Notes under the pieces: model-generated
What the model saw: the letters and a program-made list of their open reading frames with translations, nothing else
Told to the model about the DNA's origin: nothing
The model's database searches: none
Program-made: the position numbers and the translations under genes
Shown here: positions 14,101-25,070 of the stretch, piece after piece
How the letters are laid out: the number at the start of each line of letters is the position of its first letter
How positions within the stretch are numbered: position 1 is the stretch's first letter
DNA from: Stenopsyche tienmushanensis
Taxonomy: Eukaryota > Arthropoda > Insecta > Trichoptera > Stenopsychidae
Direction of reading: 5' to 3'
Length of the DNA: 64,000 nt
NCBI GenBank assembly: GCA_008973525.1
Contig: WACJ01000515.1
Coordinates: 1,798,001 to 1,862,000, forward strand

Positions 14101-16600
14101 CATTGTCATTGAGTGCTTTTGATAATTTCTCGCGTCGAAAGATAAACAGTATTCGAATGTATAGAAATAGTGCTGGGAAGATAATCGAAATGATAAACAC
14201 AGCTTTCCATTCGACAAGAGGCGCACAAGAGTTTTGAAATCACGGATGAAAATAAAGATCGGATCAGATCTTAATATATCAAGTTTACTGTTGTTTTAAA
14301 TTCGTATACCATGGATTTATTTTTGGGGTCGTTACTTAACGAATTTATTACGAATATTGCAATAAAATTAGAGTTATTGGGACAAGTGCCATATGTTTCA
14401 ACCGATGGACACCGCGACAGCAAGATATTGACGACGTTTTTCAGCATCTGAATTTAATTGCAGATTTGTTACAGCAAAAATATTCTGAATACCAAAACGA
14501 TTTCTTGAACAAAATGTATAGTTGGTTCTGATCGGATCGATTTAATGACACACATGACCTCTAAATTATAATAAATTGGCATACAACGAGATATTTTGCT
14601 TAAGGTGATATATCCTTCTTTGAAAGTAGGCCACCCCCATAGAAGATTTTTCTAGGGATAAATAATATGTATGTGGTTGTATCGCATTACCTTCCACTTA
14701 TGATCAAATTATTTCAATAGAGACTTTTAAATAGAAGAGGATCTGTAGATTGGTGTTGAATTACAGTTATTTTAGTCATTAAAAAGCGACCCTATCCGAC
14801 TTTATTACTCGACTTAGTATTTACTATTTAAAATTCAAGAAATCAAGCTAAATCTAGATCAAAATGATTGATAGAAAATATTAATACTTAAGATCTACCA
14901 AATTTGTTGTTTGGGTAAAATATTATTTCGCAATGTGGATTAGAACCTGAAGCAAATCTACTATTATATAAGGAATTAATTAATCACATTATAGCTAGAA
15001 ATTATTTGATCCTGTGACTATTTTAGATCATTTTTGATTAATCCCAAAGGTGTTTACAAATGGCAAATCATCATTTTGGCATGATTTCAAAAATAGGTGA
15101 TGAAAGTCTTTTACTTCTTTCTTCGGATGATGCAATCGATTTCCTTTCAATTCTATTATTAATCCATCGACAGAGATCAAACGCAACTTTTTTTTCGTTG
15201 AACTCAAAGACAAAATAATAAATGGTTTACACACATATAAAATACGTCGTTTTCAGGGCAATTTGTCATTTGGCGTCAGGTTGACAGTCAAAATTTATAA
15301 CGCTGTCAACGCAAGAATTTAAGAGCAGCTAAAAATTAAATTCCTTAATCAATATGACATAAAGCCACAATAGTTTGTGAATCGAAAATTCTCGCAGAAA
15401 AATGATGAAACATCAAATTTCAGGGGGGGTGGTTGGAAATCCCCATAATTTGTAGAAAAATTATTTAGAAAAAGGTGTATATAAATTTACTATTGATAAT
15501 AAAATTGGATGTCATTTAATTAAATCCATTTAATCACCCATGAACCAATGACATATGTACAATCATTTTTACGCTGTAATTGAATACTTGGCGCAAAAGG
15601 ATTCCAAAAACATGATGAGTTAATTCAATCCATGGAAATAATTATATTAAAATGTATCGCAATATCATAATAATCGATAATTTTTAATATCGTTTTTGAT
15701 TTATTGATTGATTGAAAACATATTAAGGGGGTTGGAATTCGTTCAGAGCTCTCGTAAGCGGCCAAAGTGTAACCTGAAGGATTCTCAAATAAAGAAAGCC
15801 ATCTCTATCCATTTCCGTTTCGCGGTTAAATCCATCAGGAATGTAGAATCGTTGGCAATAGAAACAACTATTATCAATCACGTATAATTTTTGTGAACGA
15901 TGTCTCACCTATCCCGACAGGAGTCTCAAGCAGCGACCACACTTCGGGAGCACTTTGATGTGAAAGGAGCCGAGGAACCACCAACAGCCGGGCTCGCTGG
16001 ATGTTAAAATAACTTATATATGTATAACGCATATAAATATATCCACGTAATTATATGAAATCGGTTGGAATGTTCAAAATAAGCCCGAAGACTGGTCCCG
16101 CTGCAGTCGGGACAACCTGACGAAAATAAAAAGGCGGACAAACGGAATCCCGGATTAATGGCCATTCTGTGGCATTCCGCCCATACAAAAACATCATTGC
16201 ATATTATTACGTATTCCGTACTGAGCAAAAATTACGCATTCGAATTCCAGATCTTAAAAAAAGTAATCATCTAAGATAAAAACATGCAAATCTTCTTGGA
16301 ATTTTGAATGGCTCCAAACGCATATTAAGCAGAAGGAAGACGCTGTTGACAAAGTCATACCATTTAATCAAACAACTTTATGAATCGTATTTTACACAAT
16401 TGAAATGATTATAAACACTATTACACTAAATTTAGAAAAAATGTGAAATGCGGAATGATATCATGAACAAACTGGAAAAGATAAGAATAATACAACATTG
16501 AAACTCTTGTAAGTAATCTGAGTCTTTCAAATATTATGAGTGCGTATCAAATTCTTCTTGTGCTAATTTTTAGCTGCATTTGATCCATACAACTATCAAG
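8172..16600. other. Long gene-free stretch
   Basis: About 8.4 kb with no convincing gene, element end or RNA. A somewhat more GC-rich patch at about 15720-16230 contains two minus-strand open stretches and the short imperfect palindrome GTCCCG-7nt-CGGGAC (about 16095-16113), but nothing recognisable. A short ATG-ATG trinucleotide repeat sits near 13886. Confidence 0.45.
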
Positions 16601-16639
16601 TATAACCTTTCCCTTAGCATGATAAGTAATTTAATGATT

Positions 16640-16892
16640 AATGGTTAAAAGAAATTTAGTGGTTGTCTCTCACTTGTTATCTGATATAACATATTTAGTT
16701 CTGAGAAATATTATTTTGTGCACACAATTAAAAATTTGCTTTAGGATTACCCATTCAGGAATCCCCTTGATGAGTAAATTAGCACATAAATTCAGTGTGT
16801 TTAGGGTATATAAGAGAGAACTATTTCTCACAGCATCAGTCGATACTTGGCCAAACTTGTGTAAGATACAGACAATTTGCAACAGATCAATC
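16640..16892 (+). promoter_or_regulatory. Promoter of attacin-like gene A
   Basis: TATATAAG lies at 16807-16814, and an arthropod initiator TCAGT at 16836-16840 starts 29 bp from the beginning of the TATA box. Upstream, GGAATCCCC at 16758-16766 resembles an NF-kappaB (Rel/Relish) site. A GATA-type TTATCT lies about 85 bp further upstream. Blocks of the same sequence recur at 18090-18225 and 18365-18510. The combination of kappaB and GATA sites is known from insect antimicrobial-peptide promoters; the binding itself is inferred. Confidence 0.65.
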
Positions 16893-17788
16893 ATGAAGTC
16901 TACATTTATATTTGTTTTGATGATCTGCAGTTTGACAGTGATCACAGCACAGGTGAAACATACATTTGGAGATGTTAGTCTATCTGTTGATCCTATACAT
17001 ACGAACTCCTTTACAGGAATAAAGGTAAAAATCATTAATCAATACTAATGTATTTCTTTAATATATCTTATATAGGATACAACGGTTCAAATGATATCAA
17101 TTCAAGGATATTGTATCGGTCAAACTGCTCTGCTGGCAAAAATAATGCTCTTGTGCTCTATATTTTGAGTTATCGCAACAGCAAACAGTGACTTGCCATA
17201 AGAAAGTATGTACCAGTTCTGATCATGAATTCGATCACTTGCACAAATTGTAATATTAATATTATAAATTAACAATAAGATGACGTTTTAATTTGATATA
17301 TTTTGATCCGAGTGTCTATATGTATTACGAGCTTAATATAATTTAGTTACTTTGATGCGAGTATGCGTACATTCGTGATATTTTTTTACAGAGTCAACTC
17401 GATTACAATCCATCACTAAGTAAAAAAATATCTGCAAACGTTCATGGTAGTCACATGGCTGGATTGAATGCCAAGCCTTCTTATGGCTATGGAGGAGGTC
17501 TTCAATACAACAATAAGAATTTCCAATCAGCTGCTAGCATACAACATAATTTGGGAACAAAACCAGTGGTAAATATTAATATATTTTTTTAATTTGGCAT
17601 GTTAAATTTATTTTGATATGTTGATTATTTTCTAATTTGGCCATTTTGCAAAATCGTAGCTGGATGCAAGTATTGGTGGTGTTATTTGGAGACCAAAACC
17701 CAATTCTCAGATAAGTCTACAAGGGACATATCAACAACCATTTGGTGGTCAACCTAACTTTGGAGCTGGTGCAATTTGGAAATTTTGA
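16893..17788 (+). CDS. Attacin-like glycine-rich antimicrobial peptide, copy A
   Basis: Three exons, 16893-17024, 17392-17568 and 17660-17788, join in phase 0 with GT-AG borders to give 145 residues. Residues 1-19 are a hydrophobic signal peptide (MKSTFIFVLMICSLTVITA). The mature part is glycine- and aromatic-rich with alternating beta-strand patterning. It has a central YGYGGGLQY motif and ends FGAGAIWKF, as in the C-terminal G-domain of attacin/diptericin-type peptides. Such peptides are secreted from fat body and act on bacterial envelopes. The start is fixed by the TATA and TCAGT elements upstream and by the signal peptide. A second copy lies 1.7 kb downstream in the same orientation. Exact family placement (attacin or another Gly-rich peptide) is inferred from composition and motifs rather than from an alignment. 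Confidence 0.75.
17076..17206 (+). other. Unusually conserved intron block, copy A
   Basis: This part of intron 1 follows a TATAG acceptor-like sequence and matches 18744-18874 in copy B with two differences in 131 bases. Read after exon 1 in phase 0 it stays open for 30 codons and then reaches TGA, in both copies. It could be an alternative terminal exon, a regulatory element, or simply recently converted sequence. Confidence 0.5.
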
Positions 17789-18089
17789 TTTATTAACCAA
17801 TGTTAGATGATTTATGAATAAATTTTAAATTAAAAATATGGACTTATTTGTTATGGCCGAAATGAAACAGTTATTGACATGGTAAAAGCGTTTGAAATGG
17901 TATGACATGATTCTTACATATTATAGAAACTTCACATGTTATGTTTGTAGGATGTCTAATAAAACGGCAATTTTTTAATACTTACTACAAAGATAACAAG
18001 ATACATTCATTCCAATGTATCTCTAACATTTCAAAGCCTTTTGTTAAGGATCAATTATTCGTATATTGGAGAAAAAAAATTGCGGGCCA

Positions 18090-18225
18090 ATGTAGTCAAT
18101 GCCTCTCACTTATTATCCGATATAACATATTGAGTTCTGAGAAATATTTTTTGTGCACGCGATAAAAAATTTGCTTTGGAATTCCCCATTCAGGAATCCC
18201 CTTGATGAGGAAATTTGCATATTTA
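18090..18225 (+). promoter_or_regulatory. Extra attacin promoter module without its own gene
   Basis: This block matches the distal promoter of gene A: a TTATCCGATATAAC segment, then GGAATTCCCC at 18178-18187 and GGAATCCCC at 18193-18201, then an ATGAGGAAAT segment. It lacks a TATA box and is followed by unrelated AT-rich sequence instead of a gene. It may be an upstream enhancer of gene B or a scar of an incomplete tandem duplication. Confidence 0.6.
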
Positions 18226-18364
18226 ATTCAATACTTCATCATAGAATTACTTTTGAATTTTTTTATACATACATTATGTATGTAAATGTTTACTTACATG
18301 AAACTCATAATCAGCAATAAAAAATAAAAACTATTAACGTACTTTCTCTTAGAAAACAGATTAA

Positions 18365-18560
18365 ATTCCCAGAAACTATTTTTTATGGGCGCAATTATGC
18401 ATTTGCTTTGGAATAACCCATTTTTGGGATCCCCCAAATGAGGAAATTAGCATATTAATTCAGTGTTTTTAGGATATATAAGAGAGAATTATTTCTCACA
18501 GCATCAGTCGATCCTTAGCCAAGCTTGTGTATGATACAGACAATTTGCAACAGATCAATC
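18365..18560 (+). promoter_or_regulatory. Promoter of attacin-like gene B
   Basis: TATATAAG lies at 18475-18482 and TCAGT at 18504-18508, with the same 29-bp spacing as in gene A. The kappaB-like GGGATCCCCC at 18426-18435 replaces the GGAATCCCC of gene A. The distal GATA-containing part seen in gene A is absent here but present in the extra module at 18090-18225. Confidence 0.65.
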
Positions 18561-19438
18561 ATGAAGTCTACATTTATATTTGTTTTGATGATCTGCAGCT
18601 TGACAGTGATAACAGCACAGCTGACACATAAATTTGGAGCTGCTAGTCTATCTGTTGATCCTATACATACGAACTCCTTTACAGGAATAAAGGTAAATAT
18701 CATTAATTAATATGAATGTATTTCTTTAATATATCTTATATAGGATACAACGGTTCAAATGATATCAATTCAAGGATATTGTGTCGGTCAAACTGCTCTG
18801 CTGGCAAAAATAATGCTCTTGTGCTCTATAATTTGAGTTATCGCAACAGCAAACAGTGACTTGCCATAAGAAAGCATGTACTAGTTCTGGTCAAGAATTC
18901 GATCACTTGTACAAATTTAAATATAAATATTATAAATTAGCAATACGATGACGTTTTAATTTGATATATTTTGATCCGAGTATTCGATATCTTTAAAAGT
19001 AATTATTCTTATGTGTGCATTCATGATATTTTTTTACAGAGTCAACTCGATTACAATCCATCACTGAGTCAAACATTGTCTGCAAACGTTCATGGTAGTC
19101 ACTTAGCTGGATTGAATGCCAAGCCTTCTTATGGTTATGGAGGAGGTCTTCAATACGACAATAAGAATTTCCAATCAGCTGCTAGCATACAACATAATTT
19201 GGGAACAAAACCAGTGGTAATTATTAATATTTTTTTTTGAATTTGGTTTGTTAGAATTTATTTTGATATGCTGATTATTTTCTAATTTGGCCATTTTACA
19301 TAATCGTAGCTGGATGCAAGTGTTGGTGGTGTTATTTGGAGACCAAAACCCAATTCTCAAATAAGTCTACAAGGGACATATCAACAACCATTTGGTGGGA
19401 AACCTATCTTTGGAGCTGGTGCAATTTGGAATTTTTGA
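18561..19438 (+). CDS. Attacin-like glycine-rich antimicrobial peptide, copy B
   Basis: Exons 18561-18692, 19040-19216 and 19310-19438 have the same lengths (132, 177 and 129 bp) and phase-0 junctions as copy A and encode 145 residues. The signal peptide is identical to copy A. The mature N-terminus differs (LTHKFGAASL against VKHTFGDVSL), and the C-terminus ends FGAGAIWNF instead of FGAGAIWKF. In exon 1 seven nucleotides differ, all in the stretch encoding the last signal residues and mature N-terminus, and they cause five amino-acid changes. Homology with copy A continues into the 3' flank, so this is a recent tandem duplicate. The role is presumed to be as for copy A: a secreted, inducible antibacterial peptide. 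Confidence 0.75.
18744..18874 (+). other. Unusually conserved intron block, copy B
   Basis: Counterpart of 17076-17206. The same open stretch follows a TATAG acceptor-like site in phase with exon 1 and ends at the same TGA. Confidence 0.5.
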
Positions 19439-19965
19439 TTTATTAACCAATGTTAGATGATTTATGAATACATTTTAAACCAAAATTGTGGACTTATTTA
19501 TTTTGACCGAAATGAAACGGTTATTGACGTGGTAAAAGCGTTTGATATGGTATAACATAGTTCTTTTATATTTTTAATCGATCTGCATATTGATCAATAG
19601 TTAATTTGGATTATAGAAACTTCACATGCTATTTTATTTAACACATGATCTCTGATATCTTTAAAGTTTCAGATATCTCACGTAACTTCAATTTATGAAT
19701 GGCCAAAATTATTTTGTGGACATTATTTATGTTTTATAAAATATCTGCCGAATTTGGGCGATAAATCACTTCTCTACCATTTATCTTGATGAAGCAGAGT
19801 CCTATTAATACTTACCAAATCATTGATTTGCTTGAACGGTATTTTTCATATTAAAAACACACGAAATTCAGATTTTTCCATTGTTTTAAAAATTACAAAA
19901 ATAGCATCACCAAAACTGTAACTCAGTGTTATAAAATTTGTATACACATTATTTGAAAGTTGTTA

Positions 19966-20570
19966 CAGTAGACTCTCGGTTATCCGGGCTAATGCTGGGG
20001 AGGAAAGTCACAGATAACTGAAAAACACGGATAATCCAAATCATCCAATTTCTACTTGGTTTCGAATATAATATCATATTTTTGTTTGTTTTTGAGATTT
20101 TTAAACAAATTTTTAATATCATTTCAAATAGCTATTTTATGCAAATCCTCTTTATTTAGCGTAATCTAGCAATGTTTCAACATAATTCAACACTGTTTTA
20201 TGAATTATGTAATCACTGATATCTTCTTCATTTGTAGTTATACTCTCATTTTCTTCTTCTTAAGAAACGATATCTGCATCATTCGTGGATCCAAATCTTG
20301 GATCGTTTAAATTATGACCGAGCCACTCTTCGATGTTTTCCCTATCCACGTTTTTAAAATATTTTAAATTTTCTAATAATTCACATATTGCAAATGTATC
20401 ATTTACTTCATTCTCTTTAGAATGCATTATATATGCATCCATGCCATGAAGAATCTTTTTTCATGATCGAACAAGTGTTTCTAGCTTTACTTTTGACCAA
20501 GAGTGTGTTATTCCACGTGTAGCATTAAATATCGTAATATTTTTCTAGAAATTGATCAAGTTGTCATCTT
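19966..20570 (-). mobile_element. Tigger-type transposon fragment
   Basis: A Tigger terminal repeat, CAGTAGACTCTCGGTTATCC, starts at 19966 directly after TA (19964-19965). The minus-strand coding end follows: 20442-20260 reads EEWLGHNLNDPRFG and other acidic residues typical of the C-terminus of jerky/Tigger transposases. Just upstream in another frame is a THSWSKVKLETLVRS segment with a stop, matching the conserved W-x-x-V-K region. The matching right-hand terminal repeat was not found, so the element is truncated at the far side. Confidence 0.7.
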
Positions 20571-20793
20571 CCTCAACAAAAATTTCCAAAAGACTGACGA
20601 TAAAGACATTTTATAGCATAGGCGAAATATCATCCTCGTGCAATGAGGCTGTTAACCTGTGCAGATTTAATTTGCCAATTTAACAGCGACATCTTCTGTG
20701 GTGCTGCAGATATATTGCATCTAAAGAATCGACAGCGATTGTTTCAGTGATGACGCGCAAGAGGCGATAGTCTGTGATGGTCGTCGAATAGCC

Positions 20794-20826
20794 TTGGTTG
20801 CGGGAAGACGTGCTTCCCGCAGCCAA
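20794..20826. repeat. Perfect-stem hairpin
   Basis: TTGGTTGCGGGAAG, a 5-base loop, then CTTCCCGCAGCCAA form a 14-bp stem with one G-T pair. It is more GC-rich than its surroundings. It is probably part of a mobile-element end; no function can be assigned. Confidence 0.5.
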
Positions 20827-20829
20827 ATC

Positions 20830-21196
20830 TCTAATGATGAATAACATTATTTGACAATTAAAATTTTTGTAATTAGCGATCGCCTACTTTTAGCTTGTAA
20901 ACCTTCATGCATTTAATGATAAGAAGATTTTGATGAAAAAAAATTATATTAATAATTGTCATAATTTATCTGTTAACTTCATACTTTTAATTAAATTGGC
21001 AAAATTCTATGTCGATCGATGCAATCTCTCCTCGGTCGGTCGGTTATTAGCCGATTCATTTTGCTGACATTTCTTGGCGGAAAATATCAAACAAGAAATC
21101 GATTATTAGTACATTGAATTTATTTTAGATCAAATTAATACAAAGGAATATTTATATGCGCAAAAAATTTCAATACAATCAAAACGAAGAATTTTT
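20830..21196. other. No gene recognised
   Basis: AT-rich spacer between the Tigger fragment and the 3' end of the small minus-strand secreted-protein gene. Confidence 0.4.
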
Positions 21197-21637
21197 TTAA
21201 TTATTCAAACAAGTAATTTGAATGGTTTTGTTTCCAGGCGTTTGATAATAATACGAACCCGAAATAGGTTCAAGATTCTTAAAGAAAATTTCAGAATACA
21301 ATTTACCTCCATCGGAACAAGGATCAATAGCGTAATCACTAATCTGAAAATTAAACAATACATCAATGAGCAATTCAAACAAAACGACACATTTTTAAAA
21401 TAAGTGCAAAGATGAAACACTTACGTTAAATTTTCCAAATCTTTTATCATTGAATGAAACCATAGTCTTGACTACTGCCTTGAGAAAATCACTTATGTTC
21501 GAAAAAATCGAAATTACCCCGTCTAAATCATGTATTTCTTTTTGTAAAGATTCGATTGGATCTTCGGTCGTAGTAGTTGTATCGGCCGATACAATTGTAA
21601 TGCATAGTAATACAACAAATAAAGAACTCATCTTCAA
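21197..21637 (-). CDS. Small secreted Thr-rich protein, unknown
   Basis: Two minus-strand exons, 21637-21425 and 21343-21197, join in phase 0 through a GTAAGT donor and a TTTTCAG acceptor, giving 119 residues. Residues 1-18 (MKMSSLFVVLLCITIVSA) are a signal peptide. A TTTTTEDP segment follows, then an amphipathic helical region (about residues 28-62) and a C-terminal domain with two cysteines, one in IDPCSDGGK and one near the end. A TATA box lies just upstream of the start. I do not recognise the family. Its position within the antimicrobial cluster suggests a secreted defence or haemolymph role, but that is inference from neighbours only. Confidence 0.65.
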
Positions 21638-21700
21638 ATGCTTCGTTACAGACGCTTCTGAATTGTGGATGATAGAAGAGTCCTTATATACCCATACCTT
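21638..21700 (-). promoter_or_regulatory. TATA promoter of the small secreted protein
   Basis: On the minus strand TATATAAG occupies 21690-21683, about 46 bp before the ATG at 21637. This leaves room for a short leader. Confidence 0.6.
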
Positions 21701-21779
21701 TAGAAATGACTGTCATAAAATGCAATTAAAAACATACAGTCAAAGCATTCATTATTTTAATACATGCAAATAGCCAATA

Positions 21780-22779
21780 AAACATTTTAATATGCATTTT
21801 GACCTTCTATTCTATTTTTTTCTTACATATTAAAACCTTAGTAACATGATGAAAGTGCAAGAAATCTTTATCTTTATACCCAGGCACCTTTGGGAAATGT
21901 TAGAACGTGCATCTACTCCTGTAGGAAAGAAATTATGATCTCCAAACAACTTTCAAAACATATATTGTGATTAGAAAGTTAAATATAAGCGTGTTTGCTA
22001 GCTTCTAATCTTCATCATTAAAAAAAAATCACAAAAAATATGAGAGCTCTAAATCTGAATTCTATATATTTGATAGCATGAATATTGACTATATTATAAG
22101 AGTTCTTCTTGCTTATATGATTGCAAAAAAGGGTCTAAAATCCATCTTGATATACAATATCAATTTTTTGTAGCATATATTCTTACGTTAAAAGTCCTTT
22201 ATTATCTTAAAAAAAACAATCAGTATGACAGCATTATGCAAAATACTTAATTCATCAAATGTTGGAAAACTTATCTTAATCCTCTTTCGATAGTACATTC
22301 ATTAAGTTTTCTAAATTTAAACATTACTACATACAATTTCTGGTTGCTTCATCGGTGTCTTCTTCCACTAATAATTATCGAAAATCCCCGATATTAACAT
22401 CTTAAAGGCCTTACTCTTATATAGGTTCAAAAGTACTATTCCTGTATTTGGCTCAAATTTTCAATTTTCAAACATCATCAAATTTCGCATTGTAAAATAG
22501 TGTTATATGAAGGCTAACTATGTAATATGATCATCGTCACATTAACAATTTAAAAGACTTAGATTATCGCGTTATGTAGTATTCCTGCAATAAAAACTGA
22601 TGGCCATGTTTTTTAACAATATTTTAATTGACAAACAATAAAAACTTTTTATGAGTTAGACAAAGTTGCGATAAAATAAATATTGGTCATTGTCAATTAT
22701 TAAGAAGTTAATGCCTCAATTATACGTATTTAATATGTCCCTATAGCATTATAAAATATATATTATTATGTACAGGCCG
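21780..22779. other. No gene recognised
   Basis: About 1 kb of AT-rich spacer without recognisable coding or element ends. Confidence 0.4.
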
Positions 22780-22929
22780 ACTTCAGCTTAGTTGACTAGA
22801 TAATATTATAGTGAGAAAAATCCGAGTCAGAAAAAAAAATTCAGTCAGATCGATCAATAACTTTTTAAGCTACAACTGTCGATCATTTTGAAAATGCAAT
22901 TTCGAGATAATCGCGTTTAAAGTTTCAAT

Positions 22930-23487
22930 GTGATAAAACTATCAATTGTAGGGCTTACCGATCAACCAATGATTCCAGGTGCATATAATAGATCTTCAGC
23001 TTTCTCAAAAACTAGATTATCTTCGAGTAGCTGTTGTTTTCGGACTATACGAGCTACTTTTGTCTCAGAAAGACTCTTACGGTTTTACATCACTACCCGC
23101 GCTTCATCGGTATTTTCAACAAAGACTTTACAGCAGGTTCCAATAATTATATTTAATGTATTCATCATCTTCAAAATGAAGCTGTAGTCGTTATTAAATA
23201 TCCCAGCAGCAATGTATGCTAATATTTCAATGATTTTTACATCAGAATGCAGGTGCTTTGAAGCCAGTCGCCAAACCTCTTTATAAGTTCGTACGAAATG
23301 CTGTTTTATCTCTTGGCCAACAAATGGAGTCAAGTCTTCAAGCTTTATATTGTAGTATAGTTTTTAAAACAATGGTTTTCTGTCATTTGCACCAGCTTTT
23401 GACTTCAGACGAGTTCCCATGATAATGTTTTTTTTTAATTTCTCGAACTTCTGTACCTTTCATTCCTTTATTAAGATATTTTGACAT
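22930..23487 (-). pseudogene. Mutator-like (MULE) transposase relic 1
   Basis: The minus strand starts at 23487 with MSKYLNKGMKG, continues with an HYHGN and SWCKW segment, breaks, and resumes in another frame with GQEIKQHFV and WRLASKHLHSDVKIIEILAY. These match the C-terminal part of arthropod Mutator-like transposases, which carry SWCKW, LSRDxL, TQNxNExFN and HLHSxxK blocks. The TQN-NE-N block is deleted here but present in relic 2 at 28433-28906. Upstream catalytic parts are absent. Confidence 0.65.
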
Positions 23488-24254
23488 TTTTGCTTACTTA
23501 CTGTTTACCACACACGACAAACTATCGAACTAAACTTGACTTCGGGCAACTTCGAGCTGACTTCGAGCAACTTTAATTTGGCATAAGAGTGCAATATAAC
23601 GATAATTTTGCTTAAAATATTTTTAGGAAAAACTCCTATAATAAAATTAAAGATACAAAATATTTAAGCAAATGTATTATGAAAGAAAGTTTGTTCAACT
23701 CCACACCAAAAGACTCCCCTAACCCCCCAAAAAAAACAAAAAAAAATGTATCGGTGTGTAAAAATCTAGGTGCAAAACACCCTGTATATCAACTATTGGT
23801 CTTGTAAATACGATTTTTTCAATTTTACTACAATACATGGCATACTTATAAATAGATATTGGTTGCTTCAAGATATTATAGATACGTATTTTGATCACGA
23901 AAATGTTACAAATATTAAATATGATTTAAACGTTGAATGGCTCTGTGTCTAACGTGATGATATAGCTTTGAAGATGGGTGATTTATTTATCTTAAAAACA
24001 ATTCCTTGTTTATACGTTGCTTTGCTCATATCCTTATTTTATAAATTTTATCTGCGTTTCTAATACAATAGAGTTAGATTCTTCAGATCTAATTTGTTTT
24101 TGGAAACAGCTAGTAGTCTCTGGTGTGTTTTCAATTAGCCAATTTTCAATGACTTTATAAGAAAATAAATAGACATTATATTAAAAATCACACTGAATTG
24201 TAAATTCAAACATGTTATTCAGATGTAAACACTATATGTATACGTATACAATCT

Positions 24255-24292
24255 AGAAAAACAAGGCACGGGGTTGGGGACCCCCGCGTTGG
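24255..24292. mobile_element. hAT-like terminal fragment
   Basis: A short GC-rich piece, GGGGTTGGGGACCCCCG, in AT-rich DNA resembles the subterminal region of hAT elements. Too short to place in a family. Confidence 0.3.
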
Positions 24293-25070
24293 ACCTTTTC
24301 TTGAAAACTAATGATTCACATAGCTGAAGACGCATAGATGCATCTTCCGCAATCTCTCGATAATATCCAAAAGACGCACGGATAGTGTTAGAAGATAGGT
24401 TAAAGCTGTTCAATAAGATGTTGGACCATGAAAAGAAGAAACTATAAAATACCATGAAATGGATGAATAATTATGTATTTGTAATGGGGGGGTTTCAAAT
24501 TTTAGTTACTTTTCATAAAAACCACGTGTGTCCACGGTATATTTTTTGTATTGATTTAAAAAAAAAACTAGAGACATGCGAATTATGAATGATGAAGAAG
24601 TAAATAAAACCGTATCTAATAGATTTGACGAAATGTCAGAATAATACTGTATTTTTCCTATGAGATTAAGTCGTTAGAAGGAATGTCGATGAAATAAAAT
24701 AAGTTTTAGATTGCAAAATTTAGCATATTTTAAAATTATATCGGTTGATTCAAATTTGATTTTGTTGATTCTAGTTTATTTCTTGCCTCACGACAATGCT
24801 AATTATTGATGATGGGGGCAAATTTATATATTTTTTTAATTTCATACCAAGACTCATATCTTAAAACATGCAAAATGACAACAACATTAAAAAAAATTGA
24901 TATCAAAACTCACCTTATGATTATTTTTAATGAATGCTCTCAATCAATTTTGAATATGACCTAAGCGAATGACATAAAATTTGAGATATCGATCACATTG
25001 AAGTTATTGAGCTGAAAGCAGCCTCTACATCTAAATATCAAAGATTTATTATAATATCTAGAAGCATTAA

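Noticed and set aside
16670..17035. Antisense open frame over attacin gene A and a similar one over gene B
   Set aside because: It mirrors the sense exon and promoter; the sense gene has TATA, signal peptide and spliced exons.
16641..17048. Plus-strand frame starting upstream of the attacin A signal peptide
   Set aside because: It runs through the TATA box and leader; the ATG at 16893 after the initiator gives a perfect signal peptide.
23765..23785. ACACCCTGTATA motif common near insect mobile elements
   Set aside because: Only one short end is visible, with no partner or duplication, so no element can be defined.
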